Below, piece after piece: positions 1 to 9,138 of a stretch of DNA of 64,000 bases (position 1 is the first letter of the stretch; each line of letters starts with the position of its first letter). Origin of the DNA: an uncultured Prevotellaceae bacterium (GTDB taxonomy: Bacteria; Bacteroidota; Bacteroidia; Bacteroidales; Bacteroidaceae); the NCBI GenBank assembly GCA_900315565.1, contig OMZS01000001.1, positions 62,001 through 126,000 on the forward strand, given 5' to 3'. The translations under genes were made by a program, and so were the position numbers. The notes below the pieces were generated by a model, which did no database searches, was not told where the DNA came from, and saw nothing but the letters and a program-made list of their open reading frames with translations.

Positions 1-84
1 GTTATTTGAAACAAAAGCATTCCTCCCAGCTTTGCCCGTTCAAATCCATGAGACAGGAAACATTCTATCCTTGCAAGAAATCCT

Positions 85-642
85 TTACAGCGCCACTTGC
101 ACAGAAACGCCTGTGGGCTGCAGTCCAATCTGCACGGTTTGCTGCTTGTCGGGGAAAAGTTTGCCACAGAGCCAGTAGGTGGCTTCGGTGGCGAGCACGC
201 CGATGGCGGCACCGGCGCAGACATCGTACCAGTGGTGGCGGTCGCGGCGCACACGGTCGGCGGCGGTGAGGGCGGCCACGCCATATCCGGCCACGGAAAT
301 CCAGGGTGAGAGGTGGCCGTACTCGTGGTGCAACACCGTTGCACCGGCAAAAGCAAACGTGGCGTGGCCCGAAGGCATGGAGCGGCGGTCGGTGTGGTCG
401 GGGCGCCACTCATGGACGCTGTGCTTCAGCGTGTAGGCCACGCCGGCCGAGAGCACCCACGAGCCGACAGTGACTGCGGCCAACTGCGGCCAGTCGTGGC
501 GGCTCTCCACGCCGCACACTTTCAGCGCGAGCACCGAGGCATAAGGCACATACTGCAGCACGTCGTCGGGGCCGTCGCCCTTGGTCTGCGCGTGGGCAGA
601 GAGCGAAAGGCAGAAGAAGAGAATGCAAAATTTATAACGCAT
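85..642 (-). CDS. PAP2-family phosphatase, exported
   Basis: Predicted membrane-associated phosphatase of the PAP2 (type 2 phosphatidic acid phosphatase) superfamily, 185 residues. An N-terminal signal peptide (residues 1-19, ending AHAQ) is followed by the three family motifs: K73-x6-R80-P81, PSGH at 90-93, and R130-x5-H136-x3-D140 (D129 replaces the usual serine of SR). H93 and H136 would be the catalytic histidines. Hydrophobic stretches around 55-70, 95-105 and 115-127 fit the helical core. Members act on lipid phosphates such as undecaprenyl diphosphate or phosphatidylglycerol phosphate, and the substrate cannot be told from sequence. The gene stands alone; its start is preceded by an AT-rich micro-repeat (ATTATGCATTATGCG on the minus-strand complement). 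Confidence 0.88.
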   Translation of the reverse strand: MRYKFCILFFCLSLSAHAQTKGDGPDDVLQYVPYASVLALKVCGVESRHDWPQLAAVTVGSWVLSAGVAYTLKHSVHEWRPDHTDRRSMPSGHATFAFAGATVLHHEYGHLSPWISVAGYGVAALTAADRVRRDRHHWYDVCAGAAIGVLATEATYWLCGKLFPDKQQTVQIGLQPTGVSVQVAL

Positions 643-667
643 AATGCATAATTATTTCCGATAACGA

Positions 668-822
668 TGATATTATCTCACGATGATACGACAAAATTCT
701 CTAGAAAATTTCAAAGGATTACCGTGAGATAATTTTTTATTGTCGAGAGTTATGAAATTATCTCACGACGATACGGCGAAATTCTCTAGAAAATTTCAAA
801 GTATTACCGTGAGATATTTTTT
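668..822. repeat. Two tandem copies of a TCTCACG...CGTGAGA palindromic element
   Basis: Two copies (about 676-731 and 757-816) share outer inverted arms TCTCACG/CGTGAGA, a central TTCTCTAGAAAATTTCAAA and about 20 bp between arm and centre. Related copies lie at 20292-20350, 29443-29496 and, shortened, 49925-49963. No open reading frame of note crosses them. They may be a REP/MITE-like element or a protein-binding palindrome. Confidence 0.75.
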
Positions 823-906
823 TATTACCCCGAGTCACGATAACAAATCACAACGACAGGACGTATATCTCGTGTATGGAGATTCAAAGCCTAGAAACGA
901 GACAGC

Positions 907-1003
907 GATTTCGCTAGAAAAACAGAGAAAAACAAGAAAAACAGGGAAAAACAGTTTTTGTTTTTATAGTATTTTTTCTTGTTTTCCCCTGTTTTTTGAT
1001 GTC
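907..1003. repeat. AAAAACAG-rich inverted repeat (hairpin)
   Basis: The left arm is made of several GAAAAACAG-type units and the right arm of CTGTTTTTC-type units, which would form a long AT-rich stem. Similar hairpins occur at 13440-13527, 20459-20537, 29215-29296 and, more diverged, 49626-49745. Together with the preceding palindromes this accounts for the 643-1112 gap. It may act as a bidirectional terminator; that is inference. Confidence 0.65.
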
Positions 1004-1112
1004 TATGCACTGTAACTCTTACTCACCCCTCCTGATTCTTAGCATGAATATGTCACCGCCCAAGATGCAAGTGCCTCGTTGCCGCTCCATGCATGAGGGG
1101 AGGGGAACTGTG

Positions 1113-2423
1113 CTAATCCTTTTTCTTCTTGTCATTGATAAGGCTGACGCAGCAGGCGCCGATGATGAGCAGCACGCCCGAAACAATCATCATGCTCGAC
1201 TGGTGGCCGCCGATGAGCGTGAAGACGGTGCCTCCCAAGAGGGCAGCGACAATCTGCGGCAGACAGATGGTGCCGTTGAACAGGCCCAGATAGGCTCCCA
1301 TGTGGCCGTAGCCTTGCAGGGCGTTGGTGACGAAGGTGAACGGCATGGCCAACATGGCTGCCCAAGCGCATCCGATGAGGAGGAACGGAATGATTTGCAG
1401 GTACTTGTCGGGGCAGAACGGGATGAGGGCGAAGCCAATGCCACCAATAAGGAGGCTCACGGCATAGGCCATCTTGGTGTTCTTGAAGCGGGGCAGGATG
1501 GTAGCCCACACCACGGAGCCCATGGCCTGGATAGCGTAGAGCACACCCGTCCAGTTGCCGGCAATCTGATAGTCCTCAGAGGCAGGGTCGGTGGTGTTCC
1601 AAACGGTCTCTGAGACGGCATCCACGACGTAGGTCCACATGTAGAGCAGGGCCGACCAGCAGAAGAACTGCACGAGTCCCACCTTCCAGAACGTGGCGGG
1701 GGCATTTTTGAGCAGCGTGATCCAGTTGGCCGAGGTTTCGTTTTTCTCCTCCACAGGGTTATACTCGCGGTATTCCTGCGGGTTCCACTCTTTCACTTTC
1801 AGCACCGTGTAGATGACACAGAGAATAAGGATGGCGGCTCCGATGTAGAACGACCAGATGACTGAGTCGGGCACCACGCCCTCGGGGGCGACGTTCTTCA
1901 GACCCAGCCAGGTGAAGATGAAGGGGAAGAGGAATCCCACCACACTACCGGCGTTGCACAGGAACGACTGAATGCTGTAGGCCTTGGCTTTCTGCTCCTC
2001 GTTCACCATGTCGCCCACGAGCATCTTGAACGGCTGCATGGCCATGTTGATGGAGGTGTCGAGCAGCATGAGGGCAAAGAGCCCGAAGATGAGCGCGGTG
2101 CCAACGGCCATGCCAAACGAGCCGGCATTGGGCAGCAGACACATTACGGCCACGGCCACAGCGGCTCCCACAAACAGATAGGGGATACGCCGGCCCCAGC
2201 GCGTCCACGTCTTGTCGCTCAGCGTTCCCACGATGGGCTGCACCAGGATGCCCATCAGCGGGGGCAGTATCCAGAAGAAGCTCAGCGAATGAGGGTCGGC
2301 ACCGAGGGTGCGGAAGATTCTGGAAATGTTTCCACTCTGCAAGGCGTAGGCTATCTGTACGCCAAAGAACCCGAACGACAGGTTCCACAGTTTCCAAAAG
2401 GATAGATTCGGTTTTTGTTTCAT
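1113..2423 (-). CDS. MFS sugar transporter (SLC45/maltose-type)
   Basis: Major facilitator superfamily permease of 436 residues with about 12 membrane segments and no signal peptide. The N-terminal region (WNLSFGFFGVQIAYALQ, then GTLSDKTWTRWGRRIPY at about 68-84) carries the MFS cytoplasmic-loop signature (DKxxxRxGRR) and resembles the sucrose/maltose (SLC45) permeases found next to starch-utilisation genes in Bacteroidetes. It probably carries maltose or maltodextrins across the inner membrane after outer-membrane uptake by SusC/SusD. It is on the minus strand, downstream of the lacI-type gene but separated from it by a four-helix-bundle gene. Substrate is inferred from context. Confidence 0.82.
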   Translation of the reverse strand: MKQKPNLSFWKLWNLSFGFFGVQIAYALQSGNISRIFRTLGADPHSLSFFWILPPLMGILVQPIVGTLSDKTWTRWGRRIPYLFVGAAVAVAVMCLLPNAGSFGMAVGTALIFGLFALMLLDTSINMAMQPFKMLVGDMVNEEQKAKAYSIQSFLCNAGSVVGFLFPFIFTWLGLKNVAPEGVVPDSVIWSFYIGAAILILCVIYTVLKVKEWNPQEYREYNPVEEKNETSANWITLLKNAPATFWKVGLVQFFCWSALLYMWTYVVDAVSETVWNTTDPASEDYQIAGNWTGVLYAIQAMGSVVWATILPRFKNTKMAYAVSLLIGGIGFALIPFCPDKYLQIIPFLLIGCAWAAMLAMPFTFVTNALQGYGHMGAYLGLFNGTICLPQIVAALLGGTVFTLIGGHQSSMMIVSGVLLIIGACCVSLINDKKKKD

Positions 2424-2509
2424 GTTTAATAATGCATAATTTTTAATGCATAATGCATAATATCATGTATAGAATCATGCGAAACACATTATGCATCAGG
2501 GTTCAACTT

Positions 2510-2869
2510 TTATTCGTTTCTTGATGTTTTCACAATAGACATTAATAATTTCAACAATTCTTCGCAGCCTTGCAAAAGACTGTCTGCCTGATGTTTTGTT
2601 ATATATTCTGTATCGCGAAGGAGCTCAATCCAGAATTCCGATTCGCTAGCTTCTTTCAATGAAATGCTCATTTTGGCACTAAACTCGGCTTTGGATAATC
2701 CACGTATAGCTTCTTTTACATTTGCCCCTACACTTGTGCCACAACGAAGTAACTGCTTACCAATGATGTAATCATGTTTTTCCTCGCATAGGTATTTGTA
2801 CAGATTCACACATCTCACTGCAAATTGATAGCTTTTAACAACAATAATATTTTCTTCTTTTGTTTTCAT
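2510..2869 (-). CDS. Four-helix bundle protein (23S rRNA IVS-type family)
   Basis: Small cytoplasmic protein of about 119 residues starting at MKTKEENII; upstream in-frame ATGs at 2899 and 2923 would add 10-18 poorly conserved residues. The pattern SYQFAVRCVNLYKYL ... LLRCGTSVGANVKEA ... LKEASESEFWIELL is typical of the family annotated as four helix bundle protein, first described from intervening sequences in 23S rRNA genes. Family function is unknown. Here it lies outside rRNA, between the transporter and lacI genes and bordered by TAATGCATAATGC micro-repeats, so it may be a mobile insertion that split the transporter/regulator pair. Confidence 0.8.
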   Translation of the reverse strand: MKTKEENIIVVKSYQFAVRCVNLYKYLCEEKHDYIIGKQLLRCGTSVGANVKEAIRGLSKAEFSAKMSISLKEASESEFWIELLRDTEYITKHQADSLLQGCEELLKLLMSIVKTSRNE

Positions 2870-2962
2870 ATCCAATGAATAGTATATGTTATGTTTCATA
2901 AAAAAACAATATGCATTGTGCATTGTATTATTAATTATGCATTATGCATTATTAATTATGCA

Positions 2963-3988
2963 TTACCTCGTTGTTCCGCGGATGATCAGGCGCGTGCGCA
3001 CCACGCGGCGCTCCACTTTTCCGTCGGGTATGCGGCCCTCCACGTGGCCAATGAGAATATCCACGGCCTCGGCGCCCACCTCGTGACCCCGCTGCTCAAC
3101 AGTGGTGAGCATGGGGTCGCAGGCCACGGCACGCTGGCCATTGGTGAAGCCACAGATGCTAATGTCATCGGGCACGGAGAATCCCATGCGCTTGGCAGTG
3201 TAGAGAATGCCAATGGCAGTATCGTCGTTCACGGCGAAGAAACCATCGGGGCGCTCGTCGCCGTTCAGTATTTCTGGCGTTATCTCTTCGGCGTCGGCCC
3301 GGTTGTCGCAAATGGCGCACAGCCGTTCGTCGAAAGCTATGTGATGGGCAAACAGCGCGTCCTTGTAGCCGTTGAAACGGTTCTTCGATATTTCCAGCTG
3401 CATGGGCGAGCCGTAGAAAGCAATGCGCCGGCAGCCCGTCTCAATGAGATGGGTGACGGCATTGAAGGCACCTTTGTAGTCGTCCACCACCACCCGGCTG
3501 GCATTCACACCCGTGCAAATGCGGTCGTAGAACACCAAGGGCACCCCACTGCTGATGAGCCGCTCGAAGTGGGCATAGTCGCGCGTGTCCTTGGCCTGCG
3601 AAACGATGATGCCGCACACCTTGTTCTCGTAGAACGACTGGCAGATGCGCACCTCGCGCTCGTACTCCTCGTTGCTCTGGGCCACCATGATGCGGTAGCC
3701 GTAGCTCGAGGCTTCTTCCTCGATGCCAGAAAGGATGGATGAGAAATAAAAGTGGGCAAACTCGGGAATAATCACCCCCATCACCTTCATGGGCTTCTGG
3801 CGGCTGTGGCGCAACGACTCGGCCAGCATGTTGGGAATGAAATTGTGCTCGCGGGCATAAGCCTGTATTTGTTCCCTGCGGGCCGCGCTGATGCGCGGAC
3901 TGTCCTGCAAGGCACGCGACACGGTGGCCACCGAGATGCCTAGCTCGCGGGCAATATCCTTCATGGTAATGGGTGCAGATTCTTTCAT
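2963..3988 (-). CDS. LacI-family transcriptional regulator of the alpha-glucan locus
   Basis: LacI/GalR-type regulator of 341 residues from the ATG at 3988 (MKESAPITMKDIARELG); the longer frame to 4033 adds 15 residues unlike the family. The helix-turn-helix spans about 9-28 (MKDIARELGISVATVSRAL), followed by the hinge and a periplasmic-binding-protein-like sugar domain (VMGVIIPEFAHFYFSSIL onward; FFAVNDDTAIGIL typical). It is divergent from susC, and the gap carries GCAAACGATTGC, close to the perfect palindrome GCAAACGTTTGC before the X25-module gene. A TACTTTTG box on the minus strand (4020-4027) is a candidate -7 element. It probably controls the locus in response to maltose or a maltodextrin; effector and sign of control are inferred. 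Confidence 0.88.
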   Translation of the reverse strand: MKESAPITMKDIARELGISVATVSRALQDSPRISAARREQIQAYAREHNFIPNMLAESLRHSRQKPMKVMGVIIPEFAHFYFSSILSGIEEEASSYGYRIMVAQSNEEYEREVRICQSFYENKVCGIIVSQAKDTRDYAHFERLISSGVPLVFYDRICTGVNASRVVVDDYKGAFNAVTHLIETGCRRIAFYGSPMQLEISKNRFNGYKDALFAHHIAFDERLCAICDNRADAEEITPEILNGDERPDGFFAVNDDTAIGILYTAKRMGFSVPDDISICGFTNGQRAVACDPMLTTVEQRGHEVGAEAVDILIGHVEGRIPDGKVERRVVRTRLIIRGTTR

Positions 3989-4082
3989 GGCTTCGGCACA
4001 AATGTTGCTATTGTGATTGCAAAAGTAGTGCAAAAAACAAATAATTGTTCGCGTACCTTAATTTTATTTATTCTTTTACAAT

Positions 4083-4094
4083 GCAAACGATTGC
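4083..4094. promoter_or_regulatory. Candidate LacI-type operator upstream of susC
   Basis: GCAAACGATTGC lies between the divergent lacI-type gene and susC. It differs by one base from GCAAACGTTTGC at 12091-12102 and has the central-CG palindrome typical of LacI/GalR operators. Confidence 0.55.
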
Positions 4095-4150
4095 GCACGT
4101 CTTTTATTGTTTTTTAAATGTAAAAAAGAACAACGTATGCATAAAGAAAT

Positions 4151-4158
4151 TAAATTTG
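4151..4158 (+). promoter_or_regulatory. Candidate -7 promoter element for susC
   Basis: TAAATTTG matches the Bacteroidetes -7 consensus TAnnTTTG. It lies 57 bp after the operator and would give a leader of about 150 nt. A clear -33 TTTG at the usual spacing is not seen. The rest of the 3989-4315 gap is AT-rich with no other feature that I can support. Confidence 0.4.
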
Positions 4159-4315
4159 CAGCAGAAAACACGACAAACGCTTATCGTAGCGTCCATTAAC
4201 CTTTTGTGGAAACAAGAAGCGATGTGTCTCGGCGAAGGAAAATGGAATAAACTCTTTTGACAAGAGCAACTAAATATACCAAAAAAAAATATCACTAACT
4301 TAAAAAAGCAAAACG

Positions 4316-7300
4316 ATGAAGCAGGTAAAATTCAAATTCCCTGTTAGGATGCTAGCCCTTTTCTTCGGGCTGTTCCTATCTGTCAGCGCCTTTGCACAGC
4401 AAATCACTGTCAACGGCCATGTGAAGGATGCTACCGGCGAAGCAGTCATCGGAGCCACTGTCCGCGTAGTAGGACAAACGGGCGGAACGATTACTGATTT
4501 CGACGGAAACTTCGTGATTAAAGCCAACCAGGGCGACAAAATCTCCGTTTCGTATATCGGATACCAGGACGCCGTCGTTGATGCTGCTCCCAATGTGAAC
4601 ATCACACTGGAGGACGATGCAGCCCAATCGCTCAACGAGGTGGTGGTCATCGGTTACGGTGTCGCCAGGAAAAACGACCTTACCGGTTCGGTGACAGCCA
4701 TTAAGCCCGACGAGAAGAACCACGGTCTGATTACCAGTGCTCAGGACATGATGCAGGGTAAGATTGCCGGTGTGAACGTGACCACCGGCGGTGGTACCCC
4801 CGGTGGCGGTGCTACTATCCGTATTCGTGGCGGCTCGTCGCTGAATGCCTCTAACGACCCGCTGATTGTCATCGACGGTCTGGCCATGGACAACCAGGGC
4901 GTGAAGGGTGCTGCCAACCCCCTGTCGATGGTTAACCCGAACGACATTGAGAGTTTCACCGTGCTGAAGGATGCTTCGGCTACTGCCATTTATGGTAGCC
5001 GCGGTTCTAACGGTGTCATCATCATTACCACCAAGAAGGGACGCAAAGGCATGGCTCCGAAGGTGAGCTACAACGGAAACGTTTCTTACTCGGTGAAGCG
5101 CAAGACGCTCAACGTACTAGGTGCCGACGAATACTCTGCTTTCATCCGCAAATACTACGGCGAGGACTCGAAGGCTGCCAGCCTGCTGAACGAATGGTCA
5201 TACGTTCGCGACGAGCAGGGCAACCTGGTGAAAGAGGACAACCTCTTCGTGGCCGGCGAGCAGAGACCCGCTGCCACCAACTGGCAGGACGAGATTTTCC
5301 GCGGCGCCATCTCTACCGACCACAGCGTAACCATTCAAGGTGGACTGGCCAACATGCCTTACCGCCTGAGCGTGGGTTACACCAACCAGAACGGTATTCT
5401 GAAGACTTCTAACTTCCAGCGTACTACGGCCAGCTTGACACTGAACCCGTCGATGCTGAACGACCACCTGAAGTTCAACATCAACGGTAAGTTCATGTTC
5501 TCGAAAAACCGCTATGCCAACGAAGCAGCCATTGCCGACGCTACCCGCATGGATCCCACCAAGCCTATCTACAGCAACGGGGCCGACTTCAAGAATTTCA
5601 ACGGTTACTGGCAGTGGCTCGACACGGGTTCTTCGCTCGATGACCCCAGCTACGACCTGATGTGGAACCGCAACACCGTGGCCAACCCTGTTTCCCGACT
5701 GAACGAGAAAGACGACCGCGCCAAGTCGTACGACTACATGGGCAACGTAGAGGTTGACTATCAGGTTCACGGTTTCGAAGACCTGCGCCTCCACATGAAT
5801 GCCAGCGGCGACTGGGCCCACGGCCGTCAGGACACCGATTATGCCAACTGGGGTCCCAGCAACTTCTATTATGGCAACAGCGGTTACTCGTATGAGAAGA
5901 AGTACAACCTCACCTACTCTGCCTACGCTCAGTACTACAAGGACTTCCTTAAGACACAGCACTTCGACATTATGGTGGGTTACGAGTGGAGCCACACCAA
6001 ATACTGGGGCGACTCTTACTATGCAGGCAAGTATCCCATGACCACCAATCAGGTGATTACCTACGACGATGGTACCACCGAGCCCGCTGCAGGCAAGCCC
6101 TACAAAGGTTCTGCCGGCATTTGGAAGTCTGAGAACTATCTCGTCAGCTTCTTCGGCCGTGCCAACTACATCGCCTTCGACCGCTACATGATCACTGCAA
6201 CGGTGCGCCGCGACGGTTCAAGCCGCTTCAAGGAGCACTGGGCAACATTCCCCTCGGTGGCTCTCGGTTGGAAAATCAACGAGGAAGCATTCCTGAAGAA
6301 CGTGAGCTGGCTCGACGAGCTGAAACTGCGTCTCGGCTGGGGTAAGACTGGCCAGCAGGACGGCATCGGCGACTACAACTACTTCGCCACCTACAACGTG
6401 AACACCACCAATGTGGACGGACGCTACCCCATCATCGGCGTCAACAACGAAGGTTTGCTCTATCGCCCCGATGCTTACAACCCCGACCTAAAGTGGGAGA
6501 CCACCACTACCTCTAACATAGGTCTCGACTTCAGTTTGTTCCGCAATCGCGTCAGCGGTAGCATCGACTACTACTATCGTAAGACTACCGACCTGATCAA
6601 CGACGCTTCTGTTTCGGCCGGTTCGAACTTCCGCAACAAGGTGCGCTCAAACATCGGCTCACTCGAGAACCGCGGTATCGAGGCTTCGCTCACCGTGCGT
6701 CCGGTACAAAACGACAACTGGCAGTGGGAAATCACAGGCAACTTTACCTACAATAAGAATGAGATTACCGAACTCACCGGCGAGTCATCGCTCGTCATGA
6801 CAGGTGGCATTTCTTCGGGTACCGGCAACCAGTGCCAGGCTCACTCCGTAGGCCATCCTCACCACTCGTTCTATGTTTATCAGCAGGTTTACGACCAGAA
6901 CGGCCTGCCGCTCGAAGGCGTCTATGTTGACCGCAACGGCGATGGTACCATCAACGACTCCGACCGCTACTTCTACAAGAGCCCCGATGCTCCCTATACC
7001 GCTGGTCTGAGCTCGCGCGTTCAGTATAAGAACTGGGACTTCGGCTTCGGTCTGCGTGCCAGCTTCGACAACTACGTGTTCTGGGACAAGGAAGCCGGTT
7101 ACTCTAACGTTTCCAAGCGCTACGACTCGTCGTACGGCTATCTGCAGAACGTCATTCCCGGAGCCATCGAGCGCAACTGGTCAACCTACGACCACGCACT
7201 GAGCGACTACTTTGTTCACAACGCTTCGTTCCTCAAGTGCGACAACATCACCTTGGGCTACTCGTTCGACAATCTGTTCAAGAGTGGCAGCTACAATGGA

Positions 7301-7447
7301 GTTACCGGACGTATCTATGTTTCAGCTACAAACGTATTTACTATCACAAAGTATGAAGGCATCGACCCCGAGGTCTATGGTGGCATCGACAACAACATGT
7401 ATCCTCGTCCGTTCACTGTTCAGATGGGTTTGAACCTCAACTTCTAA
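4316..7447 (+). CDS. susC: SusC-family TonB-linked outer-membrane transporter
   Basis: Outer-membrane TonB-dependent transporter of 1043 residues, the usual SusC size. Order: signal peptide (1-27, ending AFAQ), carboxypeptidase-like regulatory domain (about 29-100, VNGHVKDATGEAVIGATV ... VSYIGY), the NEVVVIGYG signature near 107, plug domain to about 230 (IRIRGGSSLNASNDPLIVIDG and TVLKDASATAIYGSRGSNG) and a long beta-barrel ending in a typical aromatic/Leu strand (QMGLNLNF). It would import malto-oligosaccharides bound by the SusD lipoprotein encoded 40 bp downstream. Assignment to the starch type rests on the neighbouring SusE/F-like proteins and amylases; the symbol is used in the family sense. 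Confidence 0.93.
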   Translation: MKQVKFKFPVRMLALFFGLFLSVSAFAQQITVNGHVKDATGEAVIGATVRVVGQTGGTITDFDGNFVIKANQGDKISVSYIGYQDAVVDAAPNVNITLEDDAAQSLNEVVVIGYGVARKNDLTGSVTAIKPDEKNHGLITSAQDMMQGKIAGVNVTTGGGTPGGGATIRIRGGSSLNASNDPLIVIDGLAMDNQGVKGAANPLSMVNPNDIESFTVLKDASATAIYGSRGSNGVIIITTKKGRKGMAPKVSYNGNVSYSVKRKTLNVLGADEYSAFIRKYYGEDSKAASLLNEWSYVRDEQGNLVKEDNLFVAGEQRPAATNWQDEIFRGAISTDHSVTIQGGLANMPYRLSVGYTNQNGILKTSNFQRTTASLTLNPSMLNDHLKFNINGKFMFSKNRYANEAAIADATRMDPTKPIYSNGADFKNFNGYWQWLDTGSSLDDPSYDLMWNRNTVANPVSRLNEKDDRAKSYDYMGNVEVDYQVHGFEDLRLHMNASGDWAHGRQDTDYANWGPSNFYYGNSGYSYEKKYNLTYSAYAQYYKDFLKTQHFDIMVGYEWSHTKYWGDSYYAGKYPMTTNQVITYDDGTTEPAAGKPYKGSAGIWKSENYLVSFFGRANYIAFDRYMITATVRRDGSSRFKEHWATFPSVALGWKINEEAFLKNVSWLDELKLRLGWGKTGQQDGIGDYNYFATYNVNTTNVDGRYPIIGVNNEGLLYRPDAYNPDLKWETTTTSNIGLDFSLFRNRVSGSIDYYYRKTTDLINDASVSAGSNFRNKVRSNIGSLENRGIEASLTVRPVQNDNWQWEITGNFTYNKNEITELTGESSLVMTGGISSGTGNQCQAHSVGHPHHSFYVYQQVYDQNGLPLEGVYVDRNGDGTINDSDRYFYKSPDAPYTAGLSSRVQYKNWDFGFGLRASFDNYVFWDKEAGYSNVSKRYDSSYGYLQNVIPGAIERNWSTYDHALSDYFVHNASFLKCDNITLGYSFDNLFKSGSYNGVTGRIYVSATNVFTITKYEGIDPEVYGGIDNNMYPRPFTVQMGLNLNF

Positions 7448-7487
7448 GCATATAGACAATTTCGAAATTTAGAAAAAACAGAAGATT

Positions 7488-9095
7488 ATGAACTTTAGAA
7501 TTTTCAAACATATCATTCCGGCAGCAGCAATGGTAGCTGCTGTGGCAGGCCTCAGTTCTTGCACGGGCGATCTGGACGTTACGCCTATCGACCCCAGTAA
7601 GACGATGGTGCCCGACGAGCCCGCACTTTTCACCAAGTGCTATGCCAACATGGCCCTGCAAGGCCAGACCGGTCAGGGCGGCGACTGCGACATCGACGGT
7701 CTTGACGGCGGTACGGCAGGTTTCGTGCGCCAGCTGTTCAATGCCAACGAGCTGACCACCGACGAGGCCATTTGCGCCTGGGGCGACCCCGGTATTCCCA
7801 GCTTCAACTACAACCAGTGGGATGCTTCTCACCCCATGCTTCAGGGTTTCTACTACCGCCTCTATACAGGTATCGCCTTCTGCAACCACTATCTGGAGGT
7901 TTGCGCCGGCATGGATGCCACCCACGAGGCTGAGGTTCGTTTCCTGCGTGCACTCTTCTATTATCACCTGATGGACTGCTTCGGCAACGTTCCGTTTGCC
8001 ACCGCACTGATGTCCACTCCTCCCGAGCAGATTCAGCGTGCCGACCTTTTCAAGTGGATTGAGAGCGAACTGCTCGAAGTGAAAGACCAGATGATGCCTC
8101 CCGCTGCACGCAAGGACACCGACGACGGCTATGGCCGCGCCGACCAGGATGCAGCCAACCTGCTGCTGGCCCGTATGTACCTCAATGCCGAGGTGTATAG
8201 CGGCTCTGCCCAGTGGGCCAAGGCTCTGGAATATGCAGAGAAGGTCATCAGCGGTCCGCACAAGCTTTGGACTGGCAGTTCGAACGGCTGGAGTGCTTAC
8301 CAGATGCTCTTCATGGGCGACAACGGCAGCAACGGTGCTTCGCAGGAAGCCATTCTTCCGCTGCTTCAGGACGGTGTGAAGACCACCGCATGGTGTACCA
8401 CCTTGTTCCTCATGGCTTCTACCTGGAAGGGCGACATGGACGTTGACGGCGACTATGGCACCAGCGAAATATGGTCGGGCAACCGCGCCCGCTCACAGTT
8501 CGTGGCCAAGTTCTTCCCCAACAACGATGCTCCTCAGGTCAACATCGCCGATATGGCCAATGCCGCCGGCGACGACCGTGCCCTGTTCTTCGGCATCGGA
8601 CGCGAGCTGACTGTGAGCACGCCCAGCGAGTTTACCTCGGGCTACTCGGTTGGAAAGTTCCGCAACACCTACGCTGGCAGCGGTTCTACCCACAACTCGC
8701 AGTTCATCGACACCGACTACTTCCTCATGCGCTCTGCCGAGGCTTACCTCATCGCTGCCGAGGCCGACGCCCGTCTGCATGGCAACACTACCTCTGACAA
8801 GGGTACGGCCTACATCAACGCACTGCGCCAGCGCGCACACACCAGCACCTTGAGCAGCTACACCACTGAGCAGATTCTCGACGAGCGTTCGCGTGAGCTC
8901 TACTACGAGGGATTCCGCCGCACCGACCTCATCCGCTACGGCTACTTCGGTGGCAACAAGAGCTCTCAGTACCTCTGGGAGTGGAAGGGCGGCTCGCAGA
9001 ACGGTGCAGGTCTGCCCGAATTCCGCAACCTCTTTGCGCTTCCCGCCGAGGACATCAATGCTAACCCCAACCTTGTCCAGAACCCGGGCTATTAA
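7488..9095 (+). CDS. susD: SusD/RagB-family glycan-binding lipoprotein
   Basis: Surface lipoprotein of 535 residues pairing with the upstream SusC. A lipobox (LSSC, Cys25) follows a short hydrophobic segment. SusD-family landmarks include an early TPR-rich region (RFLRALFYYHLMDCFGNVPF near 147), AYLIAAEADARL near 418 and the C-terminal ERSRELYYEGFRRTDLIRYG near 466-485. Family members bind starch or other oligosaccharides on the cell surface and form the lid over the SusC barrel. It probably belongs to one transcription unit with susC and the two downstream lipoprotein genes. Confidence 0.93.
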   Translation: MNFRIFKHIIPAAAMVAAVAGLSSCTGDLDVTPIDPSKTMVPDEPALFTKCYANMALQGQTGQGGDCDIDGLDGGTAGFVRQLFNANELTTDEAICAWGDPGIPSFNYNQWDASHPMLQGFYYRLYTGIAFCNHYLEVCAGMDATHEAEVRFLRALFYYHLMDCFGNVPFATALMSTPPEQIQRADLFKWIESELLEVKDQMMPPAARKDTDDGYGRADQDAANLLLARMYLNAEVYSGSAQWAKALEYAEKVISGPHKLWTGSSNGWSAYQMLFMGDNGSNGASQEAILPLLQDGVKTTAWCTTLFLMASTWKGDMDVDGDYGTSEIWSGNRARSQFVAKFFPNNDAPQVNIADMANAAGDDRALFFGIGRELTVSTPSEFTSGYSVGKFRNTYAGSGSTHNSQFIDTDYFLMRSAEAYLIAAEADARLHGNTTSDKGTAYINALRQRAHTSTLSSYTTEQILDERSRELYYEGFRRTDLIRYGYFGGNKSSQYLWEWKGGSQNGAGLPEFRNLFALPAEDINANPNLVQNPGY

Positions 9096-9138
9096 TGAAA
9101 TTGACATTTGACAATTGATAATTGAAAGATTCATGATT

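Noticed and set aside
740-1015. Open frame of 91 codons in the first long gap
   Set aside because: It runs through the palindromic and hairpin repeats and shows no protein-like features.
4045-4260. Open frame of 71 codons between lacI and susC
   Set aside because: It covers the operator and the promoter region and has low-complexity composition.
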